Source: Paguma larvata (taxonomy: Eukaryota > Chordata > Mammalia > Carnivora > Viverridae). From it: a stretch of 64,000 nt of DNA. How positions within the stretch are numbered: position 1 is the first letter of the stretch; each line of letters opens with the position of its first letter. The translations under genes were made by a program, and so were the position numbers. The DNA is taken from NCBI GenBank assembly GCA_030068075.1, contig CM057825.1, forward strand, positions 81,669,123-81,733,122, given 5' to 3'. The notes under the pieces are model-generated. The model was not told the origin of the DNA. It searched no databases and was given only the letters and a program-made list of their open reading frames with translations. Positions 33,920 through 44,675 of the stretch are shown piece after piece.

Positions 33920-34025
33920 TATCTCACTGATTTATTCAGATTCTGTATGGGGGGAACCTAAAATTTCATATTTTTAAAAAGCTCCCCAGTTGATTCTAGC
34001 AAGATGTAAAATTTGAAAAACCACT
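33920..34025 (+). mobile_element. MER5A-like hAT fragment
   Basis: 'ctgatttattcagattctgtatggggggaacctaaaatttcatatttttaaaaagctccccagttgattctagcaagatgtaaaatttgaaaaaccact' follows the right arm of MER5A, including the terminal 'tttgagaaccact'-like end. Confidence 0.65.
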
Positions 34026-34685
34026 AATCTCCTTCTTTTAGGACAACCTTCTACAGCTTTACCAGGCTAGAACATTTGTTTTTCTCTTACATATAGAAGT
34101 TATATAACAGAGAGTCTTTGAGAAATTGTGACTTATGAAAATCTAAAGTGTTTTAAAACATCAAAGGAACTATATCTGTCAAGGAATTAGAATCTTTCAT
34201 TCCATTAAATAATACTACATCTGTATGACACGTAAACCTTGATCAAAATATATCCTTTCTGAGATGAGTTTGAAGAACATCATGGGTATTGTTCACTTAA
34301 TAGATGTTCCTAAATTGCTGTGAACAGGCCTTGTGTTTTTTTTCTCTAGCTTTCCTTAGCCTCACAAATGGTTCTGACTGCAGGGAGGAGGGCAGGTGTG
34401 TCTCAGTGCTATAATAGCTAATGTTCTATACTGCTGTTCGCTTGATCTGATTTCCATTTTGTTCCTGAACTTTAACTTCATTTGTCTGTTTATGATTTCA
34501 TCTCCTCTTCTAAGTGAGACACCTGTTATTATTTCACTGATTCTGATCTCCAGGTTCCCTCAAATGTAATACTTCAGCCCTACTTCAAAATCATTTGTAC
34601 TATTTCAGCTATGTAATATAAATAACTCATTTGTTCTTTTCTAGGTCTCAGAATCCTAAACTTTGGTAGAAACCTCTTGTTATTA

Positions 34686-34894
34686 GGGGCGCCTGGGTGG
34701 CTCAGTTGGTTAAGTGTCTGACTTCAGCTCAGGTCATGATCTCATGGTTGGTGAGTTCAAGCCCCACATCAGGCTCTGTGCTGACAGCTCAGAGCCTGGA
34801 GCCTGGTTTGGATTTTGTGTCTCCCTCTCTCTCTGCTCTCCTCGACTCATGCTCGTCTGTTTCTCTCAAAAAAAAAAAAATTTAAAAAAAAAAT
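34686..34894 (+). mobile_element. CAN-SINE with perfect 17-bp target-site duplication
   Basis: Head GGGGCGCCTGGGTGGCTCAG is near consensus; B-box-like GAGTTCAAGCCCC; CT-rich body; A-tail in two runs. GAAACCTCTTGTTATTA occurs exactly at 34669-34685 and 34895-34911. This is a recent insertion with precisely known ends. Confidence 0.96.
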
Positions 34895-35439
34895 GAAACC
34901 TCTTGTTATTAACATCATCATGTCTGATAGGAACTATGATGGTATCTGGGGCACATCGGAAGTATTGATGCTGGATACCTCATTGGCCTTACTATTCTCC
35001 AGCTGAAGCACTATTTTTTCAAATGATCCTTTCCTCTTGCCTTATAGTTGACTGTATCAGTTGCACTTGCTAAATTGCTACCTTAGAAATATTCACCATG
35101 CATTAATTTCCATTGTTTGATTGGAAGGATTATTTTCTAAGAGAGAGCTTCAAATTTTGGTTATATTGGTATTTACTATATATTACCTAGGTAACTATTT
35201 CTCCTTCTAAACTCTGTCTGTCACATACCCATGCTCAGAACCTAACCAGAATATTTCTTCTGTTTGTTCTTCTATTTACCTAGTAATAGGATTTCACCAG
35301 TATGCTATCGAAACAAGAGGGAGGCTTATTCTTTCTTTCACTTTTATGACATTTCAACTGAATGTCTCACAGCAGGTCAACTTCAGTGTGTTCAACCCTG
35401 AAACTTTGATACATAATGTATTTTCTATGAAATCTTTTC

Positions 35440-35735
35440 CTTGATCTCTACTTCCATAAATGCCACAAGTGTCCTCCTAGTTGCTCAAGCCAGAAGTGTA
35501 GGCATCATTCTTTATTATTCTCTCACACTTTATATTCAATCAACCACATAATTCTATTCAATCTCCAAAATATGTCTAAATTCCAGGCACTTTTCTTTAT
35601 TTCAGCCATATGTTTTCTTTGACATCTCTTACCTACAAACTCCACTTAATTTCTTGCTGTCTCCTCATTCACAATCCATTCCCTTTTTAGTAACAAGAAT
35701 GCTGTTCTAAGTAATAAATAAGGTTATATTCCTGA
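35440..35735 (+). repeat. L2 LINE, 5' piece of an interrupted copy
   Basis: 'cctcctagttgctcaagccagaagtgtaggcatcattctttattattctctcacactttatattcaatcaaccac' and 'caatctccaaaatatgtctaaattcc' match the L2 ORF2 C-terminal coding text. It is cut at 35735 by a solo LTR. Confidence 0.65.
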
Positions 35736-36125
35736 TGTGGGAAACAAAGGCAGAAGGAAATGGCAAATTAAATTAAATTTCCTTATAACCTGCAACCATT
35801 GACAAATACTTGAGGTAGGGAGAGTATAACATTCCTCCAGGAACTCCCTGTATTCATGCTTTGCTAGAGGGAAACACATTAGCCTGACAATAGCTAGGCA
35901 TCCAGTGTCCTGTGAGTCTTCTTTAGCATATGAAAATCCTTTTGGAAACTTCCCCAGCCTTTACCTCCCCCATCTCCCAAATATATATTCAGTCTTTCCT
36001 CAAGGGGCAGCTCTTCCTGCCTATTGGTCCTGTCCCCATGCTTTAATAAAAACAGCTTTTTCCACTAAATAAGTGTCATCGGCTCTGGACCCCCACCACC
36101 ACTCCAAAATTGCGTCATTGCTACA
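35736..36125 (+). mobile_element. Solo LTR of an endogenous retrovirus
   Basis: The element starts TGTGGGAAAC and ends TTGCTACA, so it has the TG...CA termini of an LTR. It has a TATA-like ATATATATTC at 35981-35990 and a polyadenylation signal AATAAA at 36045-36050 followed by a C-rich 3' part, the order expected of U3-R-U5. There is no internal retroviral sequence on either side, so it is a recombined solo LTR. L2 sequence flanks it on both sides, but I cannot find a clean TSD. The class (gamma-like or ERVL-like) is not assigned. Confidence 0.6.
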
Positions 36126-36350
36126 ATGCTATATATAAACTAACCCCTCATTTTATTGCTCACTTTATCTTGAATCATTCTCCCCACGTGTACAAAAGCA
36201 TTTTCTCCCACTTCCATTCTGCAAACACATCGGAGTCATTGCCAGTTTAGGTCCCTAACAAATGCTATTTCTTCTGCTTGAAATGTTTTTCGTTTTACTC
36301 TTTCTATAGGTAGCCATTTTCAGTTCTTCAAAATGAATTTGACTAATGTG
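36126..36350 (+). repeat. L2 LINE, 3' piece of the interrupted copy
   Basis: 'cacatcggagtcattgccagtttaggtccctaacaaatgctatttcttctgcttgaaatg' matches the L2 'ctttgcacttgctgttccctctgcctggaatg' region and lies downstream of the 5' piece in consensus order. Confidence 0.55.
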
Positions 36351-36457
36351 CATAGAATGCATTATGGGGTGGTGAGCAAATTCTAGGAAGAGAAGCAATG
36401 GTTCTGATTAAGGGTGATATTAGCAGAGATGCAAATAACTGAACACATTTAGAATAC

Positions 36458-36691
36458 TTTTTTTTTTTAATTTTTTAATGTTTATTTTTGAGAGAGAGAG
36501 AGGGAGAGGGAGAGCATGAGCAGGGGAGGGGCAGAGATTGAGAGGGAGATACAGAATCTGAAGCAGGCTCCAGGCTCTGAGCTGTCAGCAAAGAGCCTGG
36601 CACAGGGCTTGAATTCACAAGCTGTGAGATCATGACCTGAGCTGAAATAGGACGCTTAACCACTCAACTGACTGAGCCACCCAGACACCTC
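36458..36691 (-). mobile_element. CAN-SINE
   Basis: A long T run (36458-36468) marks the A-tail; the GA-rich block at 36492-36515 and the head complement ending ACCCAGACACCTCC complete it. AGAATA on the left (36451-36456) recurs at 36693, a possible short TSD. A few extra bases ('ccactcaa') sit in the head region. Confidence 0.92.
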
Positions 36692-36744
36692 CAGAATAAA
36701 TTCTAAAGCTAAAGTTAATAGGATCTGATAAGAATTACGTATGT

Positions 36745-37190
36745 GAGAAAGAAAAGTGTAAGAATGATTCCTGATTTCTTGGCAAAAGTAGGTGATAACA
36801 TTCACTGAAATAGGAAAGCATTATAGAAAAGCTTTAGGTCTTGCTAGTGGGAATGGAGAGGCCACAAATATTAGCAGACTCATTTTGAGGAGAATCAATA
36901 TTCATTTTGACTTACTGATGGTGGGAGATGTGGGTGATGAAGAATTCAAGGATGACTTCAGCATCTGACTTCAGTAAGATGCTGTGTCATGTAGGCAAGT
37001 TCTGGGAATAAATGATAAATCTACCAGCTCTGGAAACCTGGAACTGAAAAAGGTTAAGATAAGGGCCATAGTTTTGAGTTGTTAGCTTATAGCTTGTAAC
37101 TGAAGACAAGGAAATGGGTAGTATTACCTAGAATACAAAGAAGCTGAGTATAAAACCTGAAGGGTTGGGTAGAGAACAACTATCAAACAA
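36745..37190 (-). repeat. L2 LINE fragment (ORF2 region)
   Basis: 'gaatgattcctgatttcttggc ... aacattcactgaaataggaaagc' and 'gatggtgggagatgtgggtgatgaagaattcaaggatgactt' correspond to the reverse complement of the L2 'aaaaaccttggagtcatccttgactc' region. It is decayed. Confidence 0.5.
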
Positions 37191-37584
37191 GTCCTAGATT
37201 TTTGACCCAAGAAATACTAGGATCAGGATCGTGTGCTAAGGATGTGCTGCAAGGGTACAAACAAAAGAAAAAGAGTTTTGAGAAGGTAGGATGTTATTGG
37301 TTTGAAGTCTTCCCTAAAGCATTTCTGCCCTAGATAGGTTTTGAGAATTTGCAATACAAAAGATTTGATGAAAGGGATTTCTTTCCTATGTTATTAACAG
37401 GTAACATTGGTATTTATAGACTGCAGTGTTGACAAGCTTTGTTTCCTTTAAGTGAAAATGCCCTACAAACTCTGATTGGCATCTATATGGAAACCAGGTA
37501 TTCTGACTCTTAATAGCTGATTAAAATGTTCATTAAAATGAGTCAAAAAATATTGGCTGCTTAAATGAAGGACCTTAAATAAAA

Positions 37585-37760
37585 AGACAGTTTTGGAGGT
37601 CAGCTCTGTGCTGGATACTGGGCATTGATAACAAATAACTCAAAATTACTGTTCTTCAAGAGTTCAATCTAATGAGAGAGAAGTTAACAGATAGCAACTA
37701 AACCAACAACCTAAAAATTGTAGTAACATTTATAATAGTAGTTACAGACAGAGAACTATC
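37585..37760 (-). repeat. L2 LINE 3' end
   Basis: 'gctctgtgctggatactgggcattgataacaaataactcaaaattactgttcttcaagagttcaatctaatgagagag' is the reverse complement of the L2 3' end. Confidence 0.7.
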
Positions 37761-38075
37761 CAAAAATTAGGAGATAGAAGATGCTTAATTCTGCCTACGG
37801 TAGCAAAAAGCAAGTGTGATAGTGGAGGTAATATTCTAGGTGATATTCTATGCATTGGCATGTCCTCTTCTTTGTTTTAAAGTTTTGTTTAACTTCCACA
37901 GATGTTTACATAATCTTGGAGGGTCACTGACTCCTTGGGAATCAGTTAAATCATATGCCCTCTTTCCATAGTAAATGGACACTGCAGCCATTCACAAAAT
38001 TTCAAAATCTTAAAGACTTCCTGGGTCAATATGATATTACAGAAATAAATGGAGACCTTCAATGTATGGTTCTAA

Positions 38076-38260
38076 ATTTTTTTATGTTTATTTTGAGAGA
38101 GAGGGCATATGTAGATGAGAAAGGGAGAAAATGAATCCCAAGCAGGGTTTGGGCTGCCAGTGCAAAGCCCGCCTCAAGGCTCCATCTCAGGAATGTAAAA
38201 ACATTAGCTGAGCCAAAATCAAGAGTCAGACACTTTACGGACTGAGCCACCCAGGTGCCC
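38076..38260 (-). mobile_element. CAN-SINE (older, shortened)
   Basis: Head complement ends GAGCCACCCAGGTGCCC at 38260; body shortened and B-box region altered. A 31-base T run follows on the head side, which is not part of this SINE. Confidence 0.88.
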
Positions 38261-38262
38261 TG

Positions 38263-38264
<2 letters not shown>

Positions 38265-38295
<31 letters not shown>
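38265..38295. repeat. Poly(T) tract of 31 bases
   Basis: An uninterrupted T run lies immediately beyond the 5' head of a minus-strand SINE. On the minus strand it is a poly(A) that precedes the SINE. It may be the A-tail of an earlier retroposon used as the SINE target, although no body follows. Confidence 0.9.
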
Positions 38296-38298
<3 letters not shown>

Positions 38299-38394
38299 AA
38301 TTCTATACTTTGAAGTACAGAACATTATATAAGAATTATATATAAAGTGTTGTAATTTGCAATATTCTTTTATCATCTCATAGAATCTCATCCC

Positions 38395-39305
38395 TGTTGT
38401 TGTAATTTATATATCACTTCAGACTAATTCTAAAAGGACCACTTTGATTATATCATGACATTCTCCTGTTTTATCCCTATTAGTACCTAAAGTCTGAATT
38501 TCTACATCTTGCTTTTATAACTCACCATAATTTCTTTTTTCCTTTTAACTAAAAGATTATTAAGTTTTGCTTGTCCTTATTCATGATCACTTTCATTGTA
38601 ATTCGTTGAATGCTTATTAAGCCTGGCATTCTATACCAGGCCTTGTGCCGCTATTGGAAATTAAATAAGAAATAAGCCAGGAACTGTTCCTGGGCTCAGA
38701 GAATATATTTTCTTTTGAATGATACACAGTATGTTCTTGAGATAACCTTGACATCTTGTTATTCTTCAAATTCCTTGATTCTGCTGTGCTACCCGATGCC
38801 TGAAATGAGTTCTAACACAGACTCTTTCCATGCCCTTCCTTCCATAATTTCAAATTCTGAGGCTATTCAAATTTCTTTTCAGTGTTTTGGAAAGTCTTTG
38901 ATTATCCCAGATCGATCAAGGGTTTCTCTTCCTTATATCTTAATCTTAGAGCCTTTTACTCTATTGGTTGTTATTTATACCAGTAATAATAGGGCAAGTA
39001 GTTTCCCAATCCTTATTATAATGTATAATTATGAAATTTTGAATGGTAAGAGTGGCATTTTGTCCTCCTGTGCAGTAACTGTCTTTGGGCATTAAACCAA
39101 AAATACATGAACGGCTTTGTGAAAGTGGGCTGGTCATGGCTATGCCACATTCAAAATCATGATCTTTAAAAATTTTTACTAGAAAGTGAGTTCTCTGAAT
39201 GGAGACAGCATGGCACTCACTTGCCTATTATCCGCATAACTTGCTACAGATGCTAAGTATATATTGAATGAATAAATTAATGAATGAGTAAATGGACACT
39301 TTAGG
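38395..39305 (+). repeat. L2 LINE, long diverged copy with a nested L2 piece
   Basis: Sense L2 phrases occur in order: 'ggaccactttgattatatcatgacattctcctg' (38440), 'tgcctgaaatgagttctaacacagactctttcc' (38800), and the 3' end 'tagaaagtgagttctctgaatggagacag ... acagatgctaagtatatattgaatgaataaa' (39180-39300). A minus-strand L2 3' end lies inside at 38596-38715 ('gaatgcttattaagcctggcattctataccaggcc...'). The 126-codon open frame at 38715-39095 overlaps L2 sequence and has no intact domain. Confidence 0.55.
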
Positions 39306-39436
39306 TTTTAAAAGATTATTCTTGACTCTGCTTAACTAGATTTTACCTGATGTTTCTATGAGAAATGATATTTTCTTCTTGGAACTTCTACATCCATTCA
39401 TGACAACTTTTTGGCATTTTTTAAATACTCCTTCCA

Positions 39437-39667
39437 GGGGCACCTGGGTAGCTAGTAGGTTAAGTGTCCGACTTTGACTCAGGTCATGATCTCAGACCAT
39501 ATCAGCTTCTTGGGTTCAAGTCCCATGTAGGGCTCTGTGATGACAACTTGGAGCCTGGAGCCTGCTTCAAATTTTGTGTTTTCCTCTCTCTCTGCCCCTC
39601 ACCTGCTTCTTACATTCTGTCACTCTCTCTCACACAAATAAATAAACATTTAAAAAATAATAAAATA
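39437..39667 (+). mobile_element. CAN-SINE with perfect 14-bp target-site duplication
   Basis: Head GGGGCACCTGGGTAGCTAG; an extra 'accatatcagcttcttgg' replaces the usual bases ahead of the B box GGTTCAAGTCCC; CT-rich body; A-tail. AAATACTCCTTCCA occurs exactly at 39423-39436 and 39668-39681. Confidence 0.95.
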
Positions 39668-40499
39668 AAATACTCCTTCCAAAAATTATTTTTTCTTTCT
39701 TCCCTCTTTGGTTTATGAAGATCAGAGGAATGGATTGGGGAGAAACTGTATTTCTTTCCTAGCTTTAGTTGAAGCCTGAGGCAAATAACCTCTTGGTCCA
39801 GCTGCAATCCAATCTGGTATCCCTAATATTTGTGATAGACCATTTACCATGAAGTAGCCTATTTTATGGAAAAAGTTATTCATGTATCTACTCGCCTGGA
39901 TCTTTATATGACCCCTCTCTCTTGTTCTCTACATTACATAGGATGAAGCAAAGAGTGGGAAGAAAGAATCCAGCTCTTTCATTAGAGTGCTAATATGCTT
40001 TCTGTAGAAAACATCTATCATGTTAATTTATGAAGGGATTGCTTTATTACCTTGATGTATCTTTTTTGGCAGGGAGATTGTGGGTTTTTCTTTCCCCTGT
40101 CCTCCCGGTCACCCCCCCGCCCCCATTGCCATCAATATATTGGGTGGATTGGCATTTTTTTTTTTAATGGGAAGTTGGTTCAGAGGAATATCTGGGAGTT
40201 TTTATGGTTATCGAAATTGCTTCAGTGTGTAAAATGTAGAAGTGGAGTTTTCAAGAATGGACTGTTGTAAGATTCCTGACCCTCCACTTCTCTGTGCCAA
40301 AAAGAGAAAGCACAGAACACAAACATCTTGAAGAGATACAGCCCTGCCAGTCATGTCATTGTTCAGTTGGGATAAACTAATTTTTCCAAAATTAGAAAGT
40401 AAAATTGGTATTAACTCTGAAAAACCTGTGAAGTTATATTCTAGCCTCTGGTTAAAAAACCCATTCCTGAAAGAATTAAGCAGTATTGTTACTTTTCAT

Positions 40500-40571
40500 G
40501 TGTTGTTGTTGTTGTTGTTGTTCTTCTTCTTCTTCTTTCTTCTTCTTTCTTCTTTCTTCTTCTTCTTCTTT
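40500..40571. repeat. Compound (TTG)n(TTC)n microsatellite
   Basis: Seven TTG units pass into a long series of TTC and TTTC units. It is the SINE tail and likely length-variable. Confidence 0.95.
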
Positions 40572-40752
40572 TAATGTTTATTTATTTTGGAGAGAGAGGA
40601 AGAGCACACACAGGTGAGTGGGGGGACACAGAATCCGAAGCAGATTCAACCATCAGCACAGAGCCCTACAAAGGGGCTCAAACCCATGAACTGTGAGATC
40701 ATGACCTGGGCCGTAATTGGATGCCTAACCAACTGAGCCACCCAGGAGCCCC
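40510..40752 (-). mobile_element. CAN-SINE with (AAC)n/(AAG)n tail
   Basis: Head complement GAGCCACCCAGGAGCCCC ends at 40752. TCATGTGTT at 40496-40504 recurs at 40753-40761 as a TSD. The tail on the + strand is a 70-bp (TTG)n(TTC)n tract in place of poly(T). A segment of the body is shortened. Confidence 0.92.
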
Positions 40753-40920
40753 TCATGTGTTCTTCTGTCCAAAGGAAAAAACTAGGCAGAGGTGGAATAT
40801 TGAGAAGCAAATGAAAGAGAGATTGGTTAAATATAGATAAAGATAATATATGCCTAAAGATGATGAAAAGTGAAAGAGGCATCTGTTTATATATGAAAAC
40901 ATATTAGGAAGACCATGTTG

Positions 40921-41125
40921 GGTAGAAGCTAAGAGTGAAAGTTCTACAGTCAGAATGGCAGGGTTCACATTCTGGCTCTACTAGTTATGGATTATCATGG
41001 ACAATTAACGTGTCTGTGCCTCAGTTTCTTCTTCGGTGAAAGGCAATACTACTATCTAACTTACGAGTTTGTGCTGAGGATTGAGAAACTCTACAAAAAG
41101 TTCATCACGGTCAATGTGTTGGAAG
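40921..41125 (+). repeat. MIR SINE, nearly full length
   Basis: 'aagagtgaaagttctacagtcagaatggcagggttcacattctggctctactagttatgg ... tgtgcctcagtttcttcttcggtgaaaggcaatactactatctaacttacgagtttgtgctgaggattgagaaa' follows MIR from the tRNA-like 5' part through the core. Confidence 0.82.
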
Positions 41126-41314
41126 ACTCCAAATGTCAAAATTAATATTTTGTTTTAGGTAGAATATGGAGTATATAGAATAAAATGTGAGTAGTGTTTC
41201 CTGGAACTGTGAAATAGGAACTGGTCCTAAAAGTACTTAGCACCATGCCTGTATACAGTTTTGAGAAATCAGAGCATAATTTAAAAACTATAATAGCAAT
41301 AAATACTATTCTTA

Positions 41315-41495
41315 ACTATATACTGTGTGCCAGGCAATACCCTAGATGTGAGAGACACATAGATTAATATGATAGGTACACTTCCTACTTTCATAGAGCT
41401 TATAGTTTTGCAGGGAAGACACATAATTTAAAAAACAACAGCATAAAATATGATATATTCTTCAGTAGAGGCTATGAGAGCAATTAAGATAAGTA
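41315..41495 (-). repeat. L2 LINE 3' end
   Basis: 'actgtgtgccaggcaataccctagatgtgagagacacatagattaatatgataggtacacttcctactttcatagagcttatagttttgcagggaagac' is a good reverse-complement match to the L2 3' end. Confidence 0.78.
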
Positions 41496-41894
41496 GGGCA
41501 TGATATACCTGCTGATAAAATAATGTTACTCCTAATTCTGTATTGCTCTATTCTTTAGATATAATTAAGGCTATAATGAGCAACATTCATAACAATTTTA
41601 GGGCCATAGAAATATTTTAGTTCGACCTATTTATTTTACAAAATTAAGGAGATAAAGACCAGAAGCGACTTACCAATAGTGCACAGTTTGCAGGGATATA
41701 ACATTGTTCTTTCTATAGAACCTTATAGCAGAAGTAAAACAATTACATATTTTTTATAGTCAGTATTTATAAGCATTTATAATTGGAACTTTCACATGCC
41801 TTACTTACTTCATATGCCTTTTGCATTAAAGGCAAAATGGTGAAAACATTTCCCAACTTTTTAGAAACTAATGAATAAACAAAAAGCAGAATGA

Positions 41895-42185
41895 GCCCTA
41901 TAAATACAGAGAACAAACCGATGGTTGCCAGAGGGAATGAGGGCTGGGGAATGGGCATTATGGGTAAAGGGCAACGAAAGATCCAGGCTTTGAGTTATGG
42001 AACGAATAAGTCACAGCAATAAAAGGCACAGCATAAGGAATATAGGGTGATATGGTGACAGATGGTTACTATGCTTGGGGTGAGCATGGCATAACTTACA
42101 GAAAAGTTGAACTGCTATTGCTGTACTCTTTAACTAATATAACTTTGTGTGTCAACTACACTCCAATAAAAAAATTATAAAAAAA
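41895..42185 (+). mobile_element. L1 LINE 3' end
   Basis: 'atacagagaacaaaccgatggttgccagagggaatgagggctggggaatggg' and 'atatggtgacagatggttactatgcttggggtgagcatggcataac ... caactacactccaataaaaaaattat' match the 3' UTR of an L1 of the L1MA type. The AATAAA and A-rich end mark the 3' terminus; the element is strongly 5'-truncated. Confidence 0.82.
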
Positions 42186-42564
42186 GATTGTCACATGTTA
42201 CAAGAAAATGTCAAGCATGGCAATATTCTCATTTGAAAATAAGATAAGCTAAAAAGTGTATTTTAAACATATTATAGATGATTTTTCTTCTTTTAAGCCA
42301 GAAAAGTAAAATTATAATGAATTCTGATTTTGACATACTTAAAATATTGAAACTTAAGAAGAAAACTATGTATGAGTTAAATTAGTCATGGAATAGACAC
42401 ATGCATAATTGGATTTCTATGAATTAAAAGTTATACTCTAAAATATTATAGCCTTATAAAATTGCCTTGAGGAGAAAGTAGATAGAATTGACATATTACT
42501 CATAATCAGTAAAACATTAACAGGAATAGCAATTAACATCCTATCTTACTTTACTATAAGAAGG

Positions 42565-42612
42565 AGGGTGGAGAGAGAGAGAGAGAGACAGAAGGAAGAG
42601 GTGGAGGAGGAG
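42565..42612. repeat. GA-rich simple repeat
   Basis: A pure GA run at 42570-42588 is followed by GGA/GAA-rich sequence that abuts a SINE. Confidence 0.85.
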
Positions 42613-42621
42613 GATGACTTT

Positions 42622-42845
42622 CTTTTAAGTTTATTTATTTTGAGTGAGTGAGGGAGACAGAGAAAGAGAGAGAGCGCATACAGGAGGGGCAGAAAGAGAG
42701 AGCGAGAGAGAATCCCAAGTAACCTCTGAACCATCAGTGCAGAGCCCAGTGTAGGGCTCAAACTCACCAACCATGAGATCACAACCTGAGCTGAATCAAG
42801 AGTCGGGTGCTTAACTGACTGAGCCACCCAGGTGCCCAAGATGAT
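42622..42845 (-). mobile_element. CAN-SINE
   Basis: Head complement GAGCCACCCAGGTGCCC ends at 42836. GATGACTTT at 42613-42621 recurs at 42846-42854 as a TSD. The 156-codon minus-strand open frame at 42546-43016 runs through this SINE and the GA repeat and is accidental. Confidence 0.92.
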
Positions 42846-43117
42846 GATGACTTTATGGAGAACAACCTTTATCTCCAGTAATTTAAGCATACTGTTATGT
42901 TCTTTCTCTACATTCACTGCATTTTCCACTGCTAACGTTGCTGTAATTTTATCTAATGCAGTCTTCCACTCTGTGCTCTGGAAGGGGTCCTCTAGTAGAC
43001 ATGTAATTTGGGCCACATCTGGCAGAACATGCAGGTCCCTCAGCTACAGTGATTGCTTTATGGGGGGTGGGGACTAGACAAATGCAGGTCCACTTTGATG
43101 CTCCTGGGGCAGTTCTT

Positions 43118-43910
43118 AGGTTGACATATAATGTACTTATAGGGAAATGTACAGGTTTAAGTTTACAGTTCATGCGTTTTGGCAGTTGCATATACCATTT
43201 AATCCACACCTTACCAAAATATAGAATTTTTTCTAATCCGGAAAAATACTTTTTGTGCTTTTCAGTCAGTAAGCCCTCAAAGGAGGCAACAGGTTTTTTC
43301 ACTCCATCCACCCTCAAATGTTTTTGCCTTTTTCTAGATCAACTGTGACAAGTTTCTACATCATTTAGATTACCACATAATAGTTCACTATAGCCATATC
43401 ATCACCTAAATGAAACCATGCTGTATATAGTCTTGTGTCTGGCTTCTTTTACTCAACATAAGCTTCCTGAGTTTTATCTATGATGTTATATGTTTTGTTA
43501 GATTATTCCTTTTTATTTCTGAGTATATATCACAAATTGTTTATATCTCATGTTGAGAGGCATTTTATGTTGTTTCTTACTTTGGGCTTTTATAAATAAA
43601 GCTACTGGTGTGGGCATTTTTTATAACATCTTTGTGGACATATGTCTTCCTTTCTCTTGGGCAGACACAGAGTAATAGAATTGCTAGGGCAGTGTATGAT
43701 TTACTTTAAAAGAAAATGACATATTTTCAAAGAGCTTATATCATTTTATGTTCCCCATCCTCATCAACACATGTTGTTGTCATTTTTTAAAAAATTTTAG
43801 CCGTTGCATTGAAGTGCAGTAAAATCTCATTATGGTTTTAATTGCATATCCCTGATGATAAATGATTTTCAGCACTATTTCATTTGCTTATTGGTTAATT
43901 ATATTCTATA
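43118..43910 (-). mobile_element. L1M LINE fragment (ORF2/3' region)
   Basis: The + strand reads as reverse-complement L1M: 'tgtgtctggcttcttttactcaacataagcttcctgagttttatcta', 'ttatttctgagtatatatcacaaattgtttat', 'gggcttttataaataaagctactggtgtgggc', 'ggacatatgtcttcctttctcttggg', 'aatagaattgctagggcagtgta' and 'tctcattatggttttaattgcatatccctgatgataaatgattttcagcac'. It is old and inactive. Confidence 0.8.
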
Positions 43911-44072
43911 CAATAAGCATATATTATATGTAATATTTAATATATGAAATATAATATATAATGTAATGCATACAATATATAATGTATATGAAATATAATA
44001 TGTAATATATGATATATAATATTTAATATAATATATGAAATATACCATATAATGTATAATATATATATATTC
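43905..44072. repeat. AT-rich low-complexity tract
   Basis: Imperfect 'atatgaaatataatatataatgta' units fill this stretch with almost no G or C. Confidence 0.85.
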
Positions 44073-44438
44073 CTTTGTTAATTGCTATTCAGGTTTTTGC
44101 CTTTATGACAATTCTTCCATTTACCCCCTCCCACCTTTTGTTCTATCATTATACATTTTCCTTTTAGATATGTTATTAACCTGACAGGGCAGTGTTATAT
44201 GTGCTCTCAACAGTCATTTAGCTTTGAAAGAATTTAAGACATTAAAAGAAAAAATACTTTACTTTCAATTTAGGCATATATTTGAGTTTTTCATTTCTTT
44301 ATGTTGTATTTCAATAGCATTATTTCTCTTCTGACTGAATTCTACTTTTAGCATTTCTTATTGTGCTCATCTGAGGATGACACACGATTTCAGCTTTTGT
44401 TTGTCTAGGTAAATATTCTTATTTGAAGTGCTTTCCTT

Positions 44439-44665
44439 GGGGTGCCTGGGTGGCTCAGTTGGTTAAATGTCCAACTTCAGCTCAGGTCATGATCTCACGG
44501 TCCATGGGTTCGAGCCCCGCATTGGGCTCTGTGCTGATGGCTTAGAGCCTGGAGCCTGCTTTAGAATCGGTGTCTGCCTCTCTCTCTGCCCCTCCCCTGC
44601 TCATTCTCTGTCACTCTCTCTCTCAAAAATAAACGTTAAAAAATTTTGAAAAATATTAAAAATTT
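44439..44665 (+). mobile_element. CAN-SINE with 10-bp target-site duplication
   Basis: Head GGGGTGCCTGGGTGGCTCAG, intact B box GGTTCGAGCCCCG, CT-rich body and A-tail. TGCTTTCCTT occurs exactly at 44429-44438 and 44666-44675. Confidence 0.95.
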
Positions 44666-44675
44666 TGCTTTCCTT

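Noticed and set aside
42546..43016. Longest open frame in the window (156 codons, minus strand)
   Set aside because: It runs through a SINE, a GA simple repeat and flanking sequence, and has no domain.
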